Assembly (NCBI RefSeq): GCF_014204515.1
Contig: NZ_JACHLI010000065.1
Location: 1-9,196, forward strand
DNA length: 9,196 bases
Source of the DNA: Pseudomonas nitroreducens
GTDB taxonomy: Bacteria; Pseudomonadota; Gammaproteobacteria; Pseudomonadales; Pseudomonadaceae
Direction of reading: 5' to 3'
Under the pieces are notes generated by a model. It was not told where the DNA came from and made no database searches. It worked only from the letters and a program-made list of their open reading frames with translations. Both the position numbers and the translations under genes were made by a program. Shown here one piece after another: positions 1-7,049 of this stretch (positions within the stretch are counted from its first letter, which is position 1; each line of letters begins with the position of its first letter).

Positions 1-24
1 CTTGAACTACCGATCCCCAAGGGA

Positions 25-93
25 ATTTCGGCGGCGCAAACAGGCAGCAAAATTAGCGTGAGTCCCTGTACTCAGATGCGGGGAGCAGACCAC
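25..93 (+). repeat. Left arm of 69-bp inverted repeat
   Basis: This segment is the reverse complement of 9034-9102 with two mismatches (positions 34 and 80), so 67 of 69 bases match. It runs from ATTTCGGCG at the outer end to GCAGACCAC at the inner end. The match stops abruptly at 94. The outer flanks (1-24 versus 9103 onward) share only a short GGGGATC/GATCCCC at similar distance. The arm abuts the broken 5' end of the hotdog gene. It could be the end of a transposable element or a duplicated segment left by recombination. I do not recognise the family. Confidence 0.9.
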
Positions 94-119
94 TCCTGCT
101 CCATGCGCAGAGTGAGTTG

Positions 120-536
120 ATGCTTGACCACCTCACCGGTCAGCACGTCCAGGGCATGGTCCTTCTCGAAGCGTGTCGCCAGATGTTCCTGGCGGTGACC
201 GAGCAATTCCATCTCGATGACTACGAGTCACCCAAGCGCTATTTCGTCCTGAACGAAATGAATGTGCGCTACACGGCATTCGCCTTTCCGTTGCCGGCTC
301 AGATTCGCTATCGCGTTCTGGACAAACAACGACCACGTCCAGATCGCGTCGACATACACGCGGAAATGGAAGTCTGGCAGGGCGAACAACCGGTAACCGG
401 CGTGACTGTCAAGTTCACTGTCATGGATGCTGAAAAGCTCGGTAAGCGCGAGGCCAAGCTGGCATCACGCGCCGTATCCACACACGTCAACACACTGCGC
501 CGCAGATTGAACATGATCCCGCACAGTGAAGCGTAA
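120..536 (+). CDS. AfsA-type hotdog domain protein, N-terminally truncated
   Basis: The product (138 aa from this ATG) resembles the AfsA hotdog domain. This family includes gamma-butyrolactone synthases of Streptomyces, which join a beta-ketoacyl-ACP to dihydroxyacetone phosphate. The visible signature is DHLTGQHVQGMVLLEACRQ at residues 3-21, which carries the conserved DH, the H-x-x-G-M step and the central-helix E17. AfsA proteins usually hold about 300 aa with two hotdog domains. This one has a single domain and starts right at its first core motif. The frame is open upstream to position 57, and codons from about 93 still read family-like (LLLHAQSEL), but further upstream it runs into the inverted-repeat arm. 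The gene therefore appears cut at its 5' end by the repeat. TTG at 117 and ATG at 120 are possible restarts, with only a weak GAGTGAG upstream. It is probably a remnant; whether it is translated or active is unknown. The C-terminus is intact and basic. Confidence 0.72.
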   Translation: MLDHLTGQHVQGMVLLEACRQMFLAVTEQFHLDDYESPKRYFVLNEMNVRYTAFAFPLPAQIRYRVLDKQRPRPDRVDIHAEMEVWQGEQPVTGVTVKFTVMDAEKLGKREAKLASRAVSTHVNTLRRRLNMIPHSEA

Positions 537-572
537 GTAATGACCGAACCTATTTCCGCTATTCAATTAATC

Positions 573-604
573 GGGCCGCTTTGTGCCTGTGTACAAAGCG
601 GCCC
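573..604. promoter_or_regulatory. Perfect 12-bp hairpin/palindrome before the HAD gene
   Basis: GGGCCGCTTTGT (573-584) pairs perfectly with ACAAAGCGGCCC (593-604) around an 8-nt loop. It lies between the hotdog stop and the HAD start, ending 15 nt before ATG 620. No T-run follows on either strand, so a simple intrinsic terminator is unlikely. It could be an mRNA processing or stability hairpin, an attenuator, or an operator for a dimeric repressor; the sequence alone does not decide. Confidence 0.6.
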
Positions 605-619
605 ATACGAGTGACTGCT

Positions 620-1306
620 ATGACAGTTCGAAAAGTTGCTTTCTTTGATGTCGATGAAACGCTCATTGACCTGAAAAGCATGTTCAGTTTCCGCGCGTTC
701 TATTTTCGCCAGTTATTGGGAGAGGAGCGCGGCGCGCAGGCGGAGACCGCAGCCGCCCAACAGATCGACGACCATCTCCGGCAAGGTCGTGATCGCTCGG
801 CCATTAATACACTGTTCTATGAGGTGTTCCGCGATCACCTTCCGTGGCAAGTCGCAGAAGCGGCCGAGGCTTGGTACGCGCAGGAAAGGTTACGTCCTGG
901 CTTTTTCATCCCAGCGAGTTTGCATGCGCTCAAGGCGCACCAACGTGAAGGCGATGTGGTTGCCTTCGTCTCCGGCTCGGCCATTGAGTTCCTGACTCCC
1001 CTATCACGCGAGCTTGGCGTTAATCACGTACTGGCAAACCAGTTGGAAATTCGGCACGGCCGCTTCACCGGGCAACTAATACCACCGCAGACCATCGGAA
1101 TCGGCAAGCGGGAGGCAGCTCAACGGCTGATGGCAGAGCTGAAAGTGGCAGCGTCCGAGTGCCACGGATACGGCGACCACCTCTCAGACTTGCCTCTGCT
1201 GGAAAGCGTTGGCCACCCCACTGTAGTAGCACGCGATCCAGCCCTGGTCAGACACGCCGAGCAAGCGGGTTGGCCAGTCCTGCAACCCACCATCCCTGTC
1301 TACTGA
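620..1306 (+). CDS. HAD-IB family phosphatase (SerB-like)
   Basis: The 228-aa product belongs to the haloacid dehalogenase superfamily, subfamily IB, cytosolic Mg-dependent phosphatases related to phosphoserine phosphatase. All four motifs are visible: motif I FFDVDETLID with nucleophile D10 and D12; motif II VSGS with S118; motif III lysine K163 in GIGKREAA; and motif IV GDHLSD with D186 and D190. Residues about 17-95 form the helical cap. ATG 620 places the motif I aspartate at residue 10, as usual in this family. GTG 611 and TTG 581 are in frame, but the latter would start inside the hairpin. The substrate is not readable from sequence. Next to an AfsA-like gene, removal of the phosphate from a butenolide or butyrolactone phosphate is a reasonable guess. 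The stop codon lies in the ribosome site (TGAGGAA) of the next gene, so translation is probably coupled. Confidence 0.88.
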   Translation: MTVRKVAFFDVDETLIDLKSMFSFRAFYFRQLLGEERGAQAETAAAQQIDDHLRQGRDRSAINTLFYEVFRDHLPWQVAEAAEAWYAQERLRPGFFIPASLHALKAHQREGDVVAFVSGSAIEFLTPLSRELGVNHVLANQLEIRHGRFTGQLIPPQTIGIGKREAAQRLMAELKVAASECHGYGDHLSDLPLLESVGHPTVVARDPALVRHAEQAGWPVLQPTIPVY

Positions 1307-1317
1307 GGAAGCGCACG

Positions 1318-1884
1318 ATGTCATTTCGCATATTTGCCTTCAGCCGCCTGGCGGTTGTTGCAAGCCTTGCCCTCTGGCTGAGCATCGCGGTCCTCAACAA
1401 CATGAGCGACCCAGGAACTAACCGTTTCCATATTGGCAACACTCTTTCTATGTCCCTATTGGAAGAAGAGGAACTGCTTGGCGCGGCACTGCGCTGGCGA
1501 GCCTGGTCTACGCACTGGGCAGACCAGGTGCTGTATGGGGTTGCCGGTGTCCAGATCGCCGTCTCGCTACTGCTTTGGCTTGCGGCATGGAGCTACTTGC
1601 AGGCATGGCGTCAAAGCAGCCACGCCGCGCTCAGCGTGGCGCGCAACCGAGCAGTTGTCGCTCTGACCTGCTTTTTACTGCTGTGGTTCTGTTTCCTCTG
1701 CGGTGGGCTGTGGTTTGGCTATTGGATGAAGCAGGGAGCAATGCAGTCCGTGCACATGACCTTGGTGTTGATCGGTCTCGGTGCCCTGCTCTTCGTACAA
1801 GGCGAGCCAGGGCCACAGCAGGCGCCTGTGCCGGTAACCCCAGCCCCATCAGATCAATCCCCTTCGGAAAGGAATCTGCCATGA
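1318..1884 (+). CDS. DUF2165-type small integral membrane protein
   Basis: The 188-aa product has four clear hydrophobic segments at about residues 11-28, 71-93, 112-137 and 145-161, plus a proline-rich hydrophilic tail (about 163-188). The pattern ALWLSIAVLNN after helix 1, the polar loop with ME-like acidic residues and WRAW, and LWF...GGLWFGYW in helix 3 followed by a histidine in helix 4 match the DUF2165 family of predicted inner-membrane proteins, whose function is unknown. ATG 1318 is preceded by GAGGAA at 8-nt spacing. The stop overlaps the start of the next gene (ATGA), so the two are made together. By position it recalls MexG, a small membrane protein encoded before the mexHI-opmD pump in P. 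aeruginosa, although it is a different family; an accessory pump role is inference. Confidence 0.8.
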   Translation: MSFRIFAFSRLAVVASLALWLSIAVLNNMSDPGTNRFHIGNTLSMSLLEEEELLGAALRWRAWSTHWADQVLYGVAGVQIAVSLLLWLAAWSYLQAWRQSSHAALSVARNRAVVALTCFLLLWFCFLCGGLWFGYWMKQGAMQSVHMTLVLIGLGALLFVQGEPGPQQAPVPVTPAPSDQSPSERNLP

Positions 1885-2552
1885 AAAAGAACCACTGCAC
1901 TCGGCTCATTGCTCTCGCCACCACCCTGGCGGCGGCCACCGCCAGTGCCAATGTCGATAATCCCAAGGAGCCCATCCCCGTGACGCAAGCAGCCATTGCC
2001 GGTATTGCCATTCCTACCACGCATGTGCAAGCCGAACAGCGTGCGGTAGTCGTTGATAACGAAGGCGCGGTGCTCACCCGATACATCCGCAGTGACAAAC
2101 GCAATGCCGAACTGAGTGGCGAGCATTTCAGTACGGTCGTTTCCAATACCGGCAAGCTCAAGGGCTTTGCCAACATATCGCTTGATCTGGTGGGAAAACC
2201 TCTCCCGTCACGCGAACTCTCTGAACAGATCGCCAGGGTGTTCTTGCAAAAGCATGCTCCCGACCTGCTGGAGCGCATGAAGATCAGTTGGATTGAGCCG
2301 CATGACGAACCGCTGACAATTATTCGCGATGGACGCGAAGAGCTTGTGACCGTGACAGGCATGAAGGTAAAGGCACGCAACCTGGCGGATGGACGTTGGT
2401 TCTGGATCATCGTCGGCAGCGACGAAAAACCCATGGTGTTCGAACGCGACATTGTGTGGATCACCTTTCCCGGCAAGCGCAAGACAGAGAAATGGCTTCA
2501 TGACAGTTGGCTCGCCGAACAACGAGCCAAGAGCACTTCAACGCCGCTCTGA
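1881..2552 (+). CDS. Secreted periplasmic protein of unknown function
   Basis: The 223-aa product starts with a typical Sec signal peptide: MKKNHCTR, a hydrophobic core, and the cleavage motif ASA at residues 21-23. The mature protein is soluble, rich in charged residues and has no lipobox. I do not recognise a named family. A notable region is about residues 130-210, with ISWIEPHDEPL, a DGREEL turn, TGMKVKARNLADGRWFWI, and KTEKWLHDSWLAEQ near the end. It looks like an alpha/beta periplasmic domain. ATG 1881 overlaps the preceding stop by 4 bp and has GGAAAGGA upstream. With the membrane protein before it and the pump genes after it, an accessory role for the efflux complex or sensing of its substrate is plausible but unproven. 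Confidence 0.78.
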   Translation: MKKNHCTRLIALATTLAAATASANVDNPKEPIPVTQAAIAGIAIPTTHVQAEQRAVVVDNEGAVLTRYIRSDKRNAELSGEHFSTVVSNTGKLKGFANISLDLVGKPLPSRELSEQIARVFLQKHAPDLLERMKISWIEPHDEPLTIIRDGREELVTVTGMKVKARNLADGRWFWIIVGSDEKPMVFERDIVWITFPGKRKTEKWLHDSWLAEQRAKSTSTPL

Positions 2553-2608
2553 ATCCGATCCGAAGCCTACCGGCAAGAAGACAACACACAAGACTCCAGG
2601 AGCCAATC

Positions 2609-3850
2609 ATGTACACCTCTACTTCCGCCTTCAAGTACACAATGAGTTTCATTGCGGTCGGCATGCTGGCCGCCTGCGGCCAATCCGAGAAAAACACTGT
2701 CTCAGCGCAACCTCCCCCAGTGGTCAGTGTCGCGCAGGTGCTCGTCCAGTCCATCAACGACCGTGACGATTTCACCGGCCGCTTGGAAGCTCCTGAATCC
2801 GTCGAGTTGCGTCCACGCGTGTCCGGCCATATCGACAGCGTTCTGTTCCGTGATGGAGCGCTGGTCAAGAAGGGAGACCTGTTGTTCCAGATCGACCCAA
2901 GACCGTTCCAGGCCGAGGTCAATCGACTTGGGGCACAGCTTGAGCAGGCGCGTGCCAATCGAGCACGGGCCGCGAGAGAGGCACAACGTGGTGAGCGGTT
3001 ACGGGCAAGCAATGCGATCTCCGATGAGCTCGCCGATGCACGCAAGACAGCGCATCAAGAAGCCCTTTCAGCCGTCGCGGCGATCCAGGCTCAACTGGAT
3101 GCCGCTCGGCTGAACCTGAGCTTCACCCGAGTAACCGCTCCCATCGATGGTGCTATCAGTCGCGCCGAGGTAACCGCTGGAAACCTGGTGAATGCCGGAG
3201 CCACTTTGCTAACCACCCTGGTCGGCACGCGGCAGCTTTATGCATATTTCGACATCGATGAAGCGACCTATCTGAAGCTTGCGCAGCAGATGCGCAAGCG
3301 AACGAGCACTGAGCGAACCCGTGTGCCTGTGCGTCTTGCGTTAAGCACGGATGAGCACCCGAACTACGAGGGATACCTGGATTTCCTCGATAACCAGGTC
3401 AATCCTCGTACCGGCACCCTACGGGCACGCGCCGTCATCGACAACACACAGTGGGAACTCACGCCGGGGCTCTACGTACGTCTGCAATTGCCCGCAGGAG
3501 ATGCCTACGCCGCCACGCTGGTCCGCGATGAAGCGATCGGTACTGATCTGGGTAATCGCTTCGTGCTCATTCTGGGTGAGGACGGTGTGGTGAATTACCG
3601 TGCCGTCAAGCTAGGCCCCAGGATCGAAGGCCTGCGCGTAATCCGGACAGGTTTACAGGCTGGAGATCACATCGTCGTCAATGGCCTACAGCGCACTCGT
3701 CCCGGCACCAAGGTTTCTCCACAGCAAGTGGCCATGGTGGGCAACGATGTCTTGGCGCGCTTGGCCGGGCAAATCTCGAACAACGCCGAGGGGTCGCTCA
3801 CCAACGCGGCCAACGACTCCCCGTCGGTATCTTCCGCGCCGCGCGGCTGA
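2609..3850 (+). CDS. mexE: RND efflux periplasmic adaptor lipoprotein, MexE-like
   Basis: The 413-aa product matches MexE of P. aeruginosa (about 414 aa) in length and sequence. It is the membrane-fusion subunit that bridges the inner-membrane pump and the outer-membrane channel. Residues 1-22 form a lipoprotein signal with lipobox LAAC and acylated C23. The first half-lipoyl segment (about 61-100) has the motif APESVELRPRVSGHID...VKKGDLLFQIDPRPF. An alpha-hairpin follows (about 101-170), with RLRASNAISDELADA at its tip region. The second half-lipoyl segment (about 171-205) has NLSFTRVTAPIDG. Beta-barrel and membrane-proximal domains follow. ATG 2609 has AGGAG six to seven bases upstream. The 56-bp gap before it shows no recognisable promoter or MexT-like site. 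The symbol rests on family likeness; exact orthology is not established. Confidence 0.92.
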   Translation: MYTSTSAFKYTMSFIAVGMLAACGQSEKNTVSAQPPPVVSVAQVLVQSINDRDDFTGRLEAPESVELRPRVSGHIDSVLFRDGALVKKGDLLFQIDPRPFQAEVNRLGAQLEQARANRARAAREAQRGERLRASNAISDELADARKTAHQEALSAVAAIQAQLDAARLNLSFTRVTAPIDGAISRAEVTAGNLVNAGATLLTTLVGTRQLYAYFDIDEATYLKLAQQMRKRTSTERTRVPVRLALSTDEHPNYEGYLDFLDNQVNPRTGTLRARAVIDNTQWELTPGLYVRLQLPAGDAYAATLVRDEAIGTDLGNRFVLILGEDGVVNYRAVKLGPRIEGLRVIRTGLQAGDHIVVNGLQRTRPGTKVSPQQVAMVGNDVLARLAGQISNNAEGSLTNAANDSPSVSSAPRG

Positions 3851-3866
3851 GACGGAGGATAAGGCC

Positions 3867-6800
3867 ATGAATTTCTCGCAGTTCTTCATCCGCCGGCCTA
3901 TTTTCGCCGTCGTGCTGTCCCTGCTCCTGGTGATTGGTGGTGCCGTTTCGCTGTTTCAGCTACCAGTCAGTGAGTACCCGGAAGTGGTACCCCCTACCAT
4001 CGTGGTGCGCGCGCAGTTCCCCGGGGCAAACCCCGATGTACTGAGCAAGACAGTAGCCTCGCCGCTAGAGCAGGCGATCACGGGCGTGGAGAACATGCTC
4101 TACATGTCCTCCCAGTCCACCTCGGATGGTTTGATGAGCCTGACCCTGACCTTCGCATTGGGGACAAATCTCAACGATGCGCTGGTGCAAGTACAAAGCC
4201 GTGTCAATCGCGCGCAATCCCAGCTCCCCCCAGATGTCCAGCGACTTGGTGTCACTGTGGACAAGACCTCCCCGGCGCTGGCCCAGGTGGTGCACCTGCA
4301 CTCACCAAACGGGCAATACGACCCAATCTATCTCGCTAACTACATGAAGATTCATGTCATCGACGAGCTCTACAAGCTCAAGGGCGTGAGCGACATCCGT
4401 CTGCTGGGCATGGGCGACTATGCCCTGCGGGTCTGGCTCGATCCGGACAAGGTTGCCTCCTATAACCTGGCGGTCACCGATGTGATCCAGGCCATCCGCG
4501 AGCAAAACCGGGAAGTGGCGGTCGGCTCTCTCGGCACCCCACCGAGCGCCAGCAACAGCGCCTTTCAGTTGCTGATCAACGCACGGGGCCGATTGGTCGA
4601 TGAGGACGAATTTGAACACATCGTTGTGAACGCCAGCGAGCACGGCGAGATTGTGCGCCTGAGCGATATTGCCCGCATCGAACTCGGCTCTAGCCAGTAT
4701 GCACTGCGCGCCCATCTGGACGGCCGTCCCTCGGCAGCCTTGCAGATTTTCCAGGACGCCGATGCCAATACCCTCGAATTGTCCGACCGGATTCGCCAGC
4801 GGATGGACACGCTCGCCCAGGACTTCCCTCCCGGCATAGCACACGCTATCGGCTACGACCCAACGATCTTCGTCCGCAACTCCATCTCAGCCGTGGTGTT
4901 CACCCTCTTCGAGGCGGTGGCACTGGTCGTTCTGGTGGTCATCTTGTTTCTGCAGACTTGGCGAGCGTCAATCATCCCGCTCGCTGCAGTTCCCGTCTCG
5001 CTTATTGGCACCTTCGCGGTCATGCAGCTCCTGGGCTTTTCCATCAACGCACTTTCGCTGTTCGGCCTGGTGCTGGCCATCGGCATTGTGGTCGATGACG
5101 CCATCGTCGTCGTGGAGAACGTCGAGCGTAACATCGCTCTGGGCAAGTCGCCGGTGGAGGCTACACGTCAAGCAATGAAGGAGGTTAGCGGTCCGATCAT
5201 CGCTACCGCACTGGTGCTTTGTGCAGTATTTGTACCGACGGCTTTCATCTCCGGCCTAACGGGTCAATTTTATAGGCAGTTCTCGCTGACAATCGCAATT
5301 TCCACCGTGATTTCCGCCTTCAATTCGCTCACCTTGTCGCCAGCCTTGGCCGCCATGCTGCTGAAAGAACACGATGCGCCGAAGGACCGTCTTTCAGTAT
5401 TGATCGAACGCGTTTTTGGAGGCTGGCTGTTCCGTCCGTTCAATCGCCTGTTCCAGCGCGCAAGCAACGGCTACGCCGGCATCACCACACGCCTGCTGCG
5501 CTCGGGGTTTGTGGTATTGCTGCTGTACTCCGCGCTCATCGGCTTGGCTTATCTGGGACTGGAGAAGACCCCGACTGGCTTCATCCCTCAGCAAGACAAG
5601 CAATACTTGGTTGCCTTTGCACAGCTGCCTGAGGGCTCAAGCCTGGACCGTACCGAGGCGGTCATTCTGAAAATGTCCGAACTGGCCCTGCAACAACCGG
5701 GTGTGGCCAATACCGTGAGCTTCAGCGGCCTGTCCATCAATGGCTTCGTCAATAGTTCCAGCGCCGGACTGATGTTCATCCCCCTCAAGTCATTCGACGA
5801 GCGCAAGGATGCATCCCTGTCCGACGTCGCCATTGCTCAGGCGCTAACCGCGCAGTACGAGAAAATCCAGGAAGCTTTCGTGATGGTCGTTCCTCCACCA
5901 CCTGTGGAAAGCCTGGGTACCATCGGTGGCTTCCGCGTTCAGATCGAGGACCGTGGCAATCTGGGGCACGAGGAACTGTACCGACAAATTCAGACCGTGG
6001 TGGACAAGGCAAGGGAGTTGCCTGAACTCAGTGGCGTCTTCTCCGGTTATCAGGTCAATGTTCCGCAGTTCGAGGCAGATATAGATCGAGACAAGGCAAA
6101 GGCTCACGGCGTGGCAATCAACGACATATTCGACACCCTACAAGTCTATCTAGGGTCGATGTACGCCAACGACTTCAACCGCTTCGGCCGCACTTATCAC
6201 GTCAATGTTCAGGCGGAACAGCAGTACCGTTCCGCTCCCGAGCAGATTGGCCAATTGCGGGTGCGCAGCAGGCAAGGAGACCTGATTCCGCTCTCATCGT
6301 TTGTGCAGGTGCGTGAGTCGGCAGGGCCGGATCGGGTCATGCACTACAACGGATTTCTGTCCGCCGAGATCAACGGCGGCCCTGCCCCCGGCTACAGCTC
6401 AGGGCAGGCGCAAGCCGCCATGGAGAGATTGCTGCAGGAAGAACTGCCCAACGGCATGACCTACGAATGGACAGAGCTTACCTACCAGCAGATTCTCGCG
6501 GGAAACACCGCGCTGTTCGTGTTTCCCCTGTGTGTGTTGCTCGCCTTCCTGGTACTGGCTGCGCAGTACGAGAGCTGGAGCCTGCCCCTGGTGGTGATAC
6601 TGATAGTCCCGATGACACTGCTATCGGCTATCGGCGGTGTATTGCTCAGCGGCGGCGACAACAACATTTTTACCCAGATCAGCTTGATCGTTCTGGTCGG
6701 TCTGGCGTGCAAGAACGCCATCCTGCTCGTCGAGTTCGCCAGGGAGAAACAGGTACAGGGCCTGAGCTTTATCAGCGCGGTGCTGGAGGCCTGTCGACTG

Positions 6801-7049
6801 CGTCTACGCCCGATCCTGATGACCTCCATTGCATTCATCATGGGCGTAGTGCCCCTGGCACTCTCCACCGGCGCCGGTGCCGAAATGCGCCGGGCAATGG
6901 GTATCGCGGTGTTTTCAGGAATGATCGGGGTGACCATCTTTGGGCTCTTGCTGACCCCCGTCTTTTACGTATTGATGCAGCGGCTGGCGGAGCGCTATCG
7001 CGCAGGTAATCTCGTTGGATCGGTCACTGCCACGGAGGGGCGGCCATGA
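3867..7049 (+). CDS. mexF: RND efflux pump, inner-membrane subunit, MexF-like (HAE1)
   Basis: The 1060-aa product is a hydrophobe/amphiphile efflux-1 type RND transporter, nearly the same length as MexF (1062). It trades protons for organic substrates as a trimer. It opens with MNFSQFFIRRPIFAVVLSLL, typical of the family. TM1 is at about 10-30, TM2-6 at about 338-490, TM7 at about 547-566 and TM8-12 at about 880-1045, with two large periplasmic loops between. The proton-relay residues are intact: D410-D411 in GIVVDDAIVVVEN (AcrB D407/D408) and K949 in GLACKNAILLVEF (AcrB K940). ATG 3867 lies 16 bp after the adaptor stop and has CGGAGGA upstream. MexF handles chloramphenicol, quinolones, trimethoprim and quorum-signal precursors; the substrate here cannot be read from sequence. 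No frameshift or missing region is seen, so it should be functional. Confidence 0.95.
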   Translation: MNFSQFFIRRPIFAVVLSLLLVIGGAVSLFQLPVSEYPEVVPPTIVVRAQFPGANPDVLSKTVASPLEQAITGVENMLYMSSQSTSDGLMSLTLTFALGTNLNDALVQVQSRVNRAQSQLPPDVQRLGVTVDKTSPALAQVVHLHSPNGQYDPIYLANYMKIHVIDELYKLKGVSDIRLLGMGDYALRVWLDPDKVASYNLAVTDVIQAIREQNREVAVGSLGTPPSASNSAFQLLINARGRLVDEDEFEHIVVNASEHGEIVRLSDIARIELGSSQYALRAHLDGRPSAALQIFQDADANTLELSDRIRQRMDTLAQDFPPGIAHAIGYDPTIFVRNSISAVVFTLFEAVALVVLVVILFLQTWRASIIPLAAVPVSLIGTFAVMQLLGFSINALSLFGLVLAIGIVVDDAIVVVENVERNIALGKSPVEATRQAMKEVSGPIIATALVLCAVFVPTAFISGLTGQFYRQFSLTIAISTVISAFNSLTLSPALAAMLLKEHDAPKDRLSVLIERVFGGWLFRPFNRLFQRASNGYAGITTRLLRSGFVVLLLYSALIGLAYLGLEKTPTGFIPQQDKQYLVAFAQLPEGSSLDRTEAVILKMSELALQQPGVANTVSFSGLSINGFVNSSSAGLMFIPLKSFDERKDASLSDVAIAQALTAQYEKIQEAFVMVVPPPPVESLGTIGGFRVQIEDRGNLGHEELYRQIQTVVDKARELPELSGVFSGYQVNVPQFEADIDRDKAKAHGVAINDIFDTLQVYLGSMYANDFNRFGRTYHVNVQAEQQYRSAPEQIGQLRVRSRQGDLIPLSSFVQVRESAGPDRVMHYNGFLSAEINGGPAPGYSSGQAQAAMERLLQEELPNGMTYEWTELTYQQILAGNTALFVFPLCVLLAFLVLAAQYESWSLPLVVILIVPMTLLSAIGGVLLSGGDNNIFTQISLIVLVGLACKNAILLVEFAREKQVQGLSFISAVLEACRLRLRPILMTSIAFIMGVVPLALSTGAGAEMRRAMGIAVFSGMIGVTIFGLLLTPVFYVLMQRLAERYRAGNLVGSVTATEGRP

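Noticed and set aside
82..102. Short GGAGCAG...CTGCTCC hairpin spanning the inner edge of the left arm
   Set aside because: Seven base pairs that half lie in the repeat and half in hotdog coding sequence are most likely chance, and the right arm lacks the matching half.
540..614. A 24-codon frame (MTEPISAIQLIGPL...) between the hotdog and HAD genes
   Set aside because: It has no convincing ribosome site of its own and no recognisable product. It may be chance or a leader peptide, so it is mentioned only with the hairpin.
1631..2482. A 283-codon open frame on the minus strand opposite the membrane and secreted protein genes
   Set aside because: It is antisense to two well-supported genes with signal peptide, membrane segments and ribosome sites. 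Its translation is rich in Ser, Arg and Ala without domain features, as expected from codon bias on the opposite strand.
2461..3045. A 194-codon minus-strand frame opposite the adaptor gene
   Set aside because: It has no family features, and the plus strand codes for a clear MexE-like protein over the same bases.
3681..3866. Longer N-terminal extension of the RND pump frame
   Set aside because: This stretch overlaps the adaptor gene end. ATG 3867 has a good ribosome site and gives the conserved MNFSQFF start of the family.
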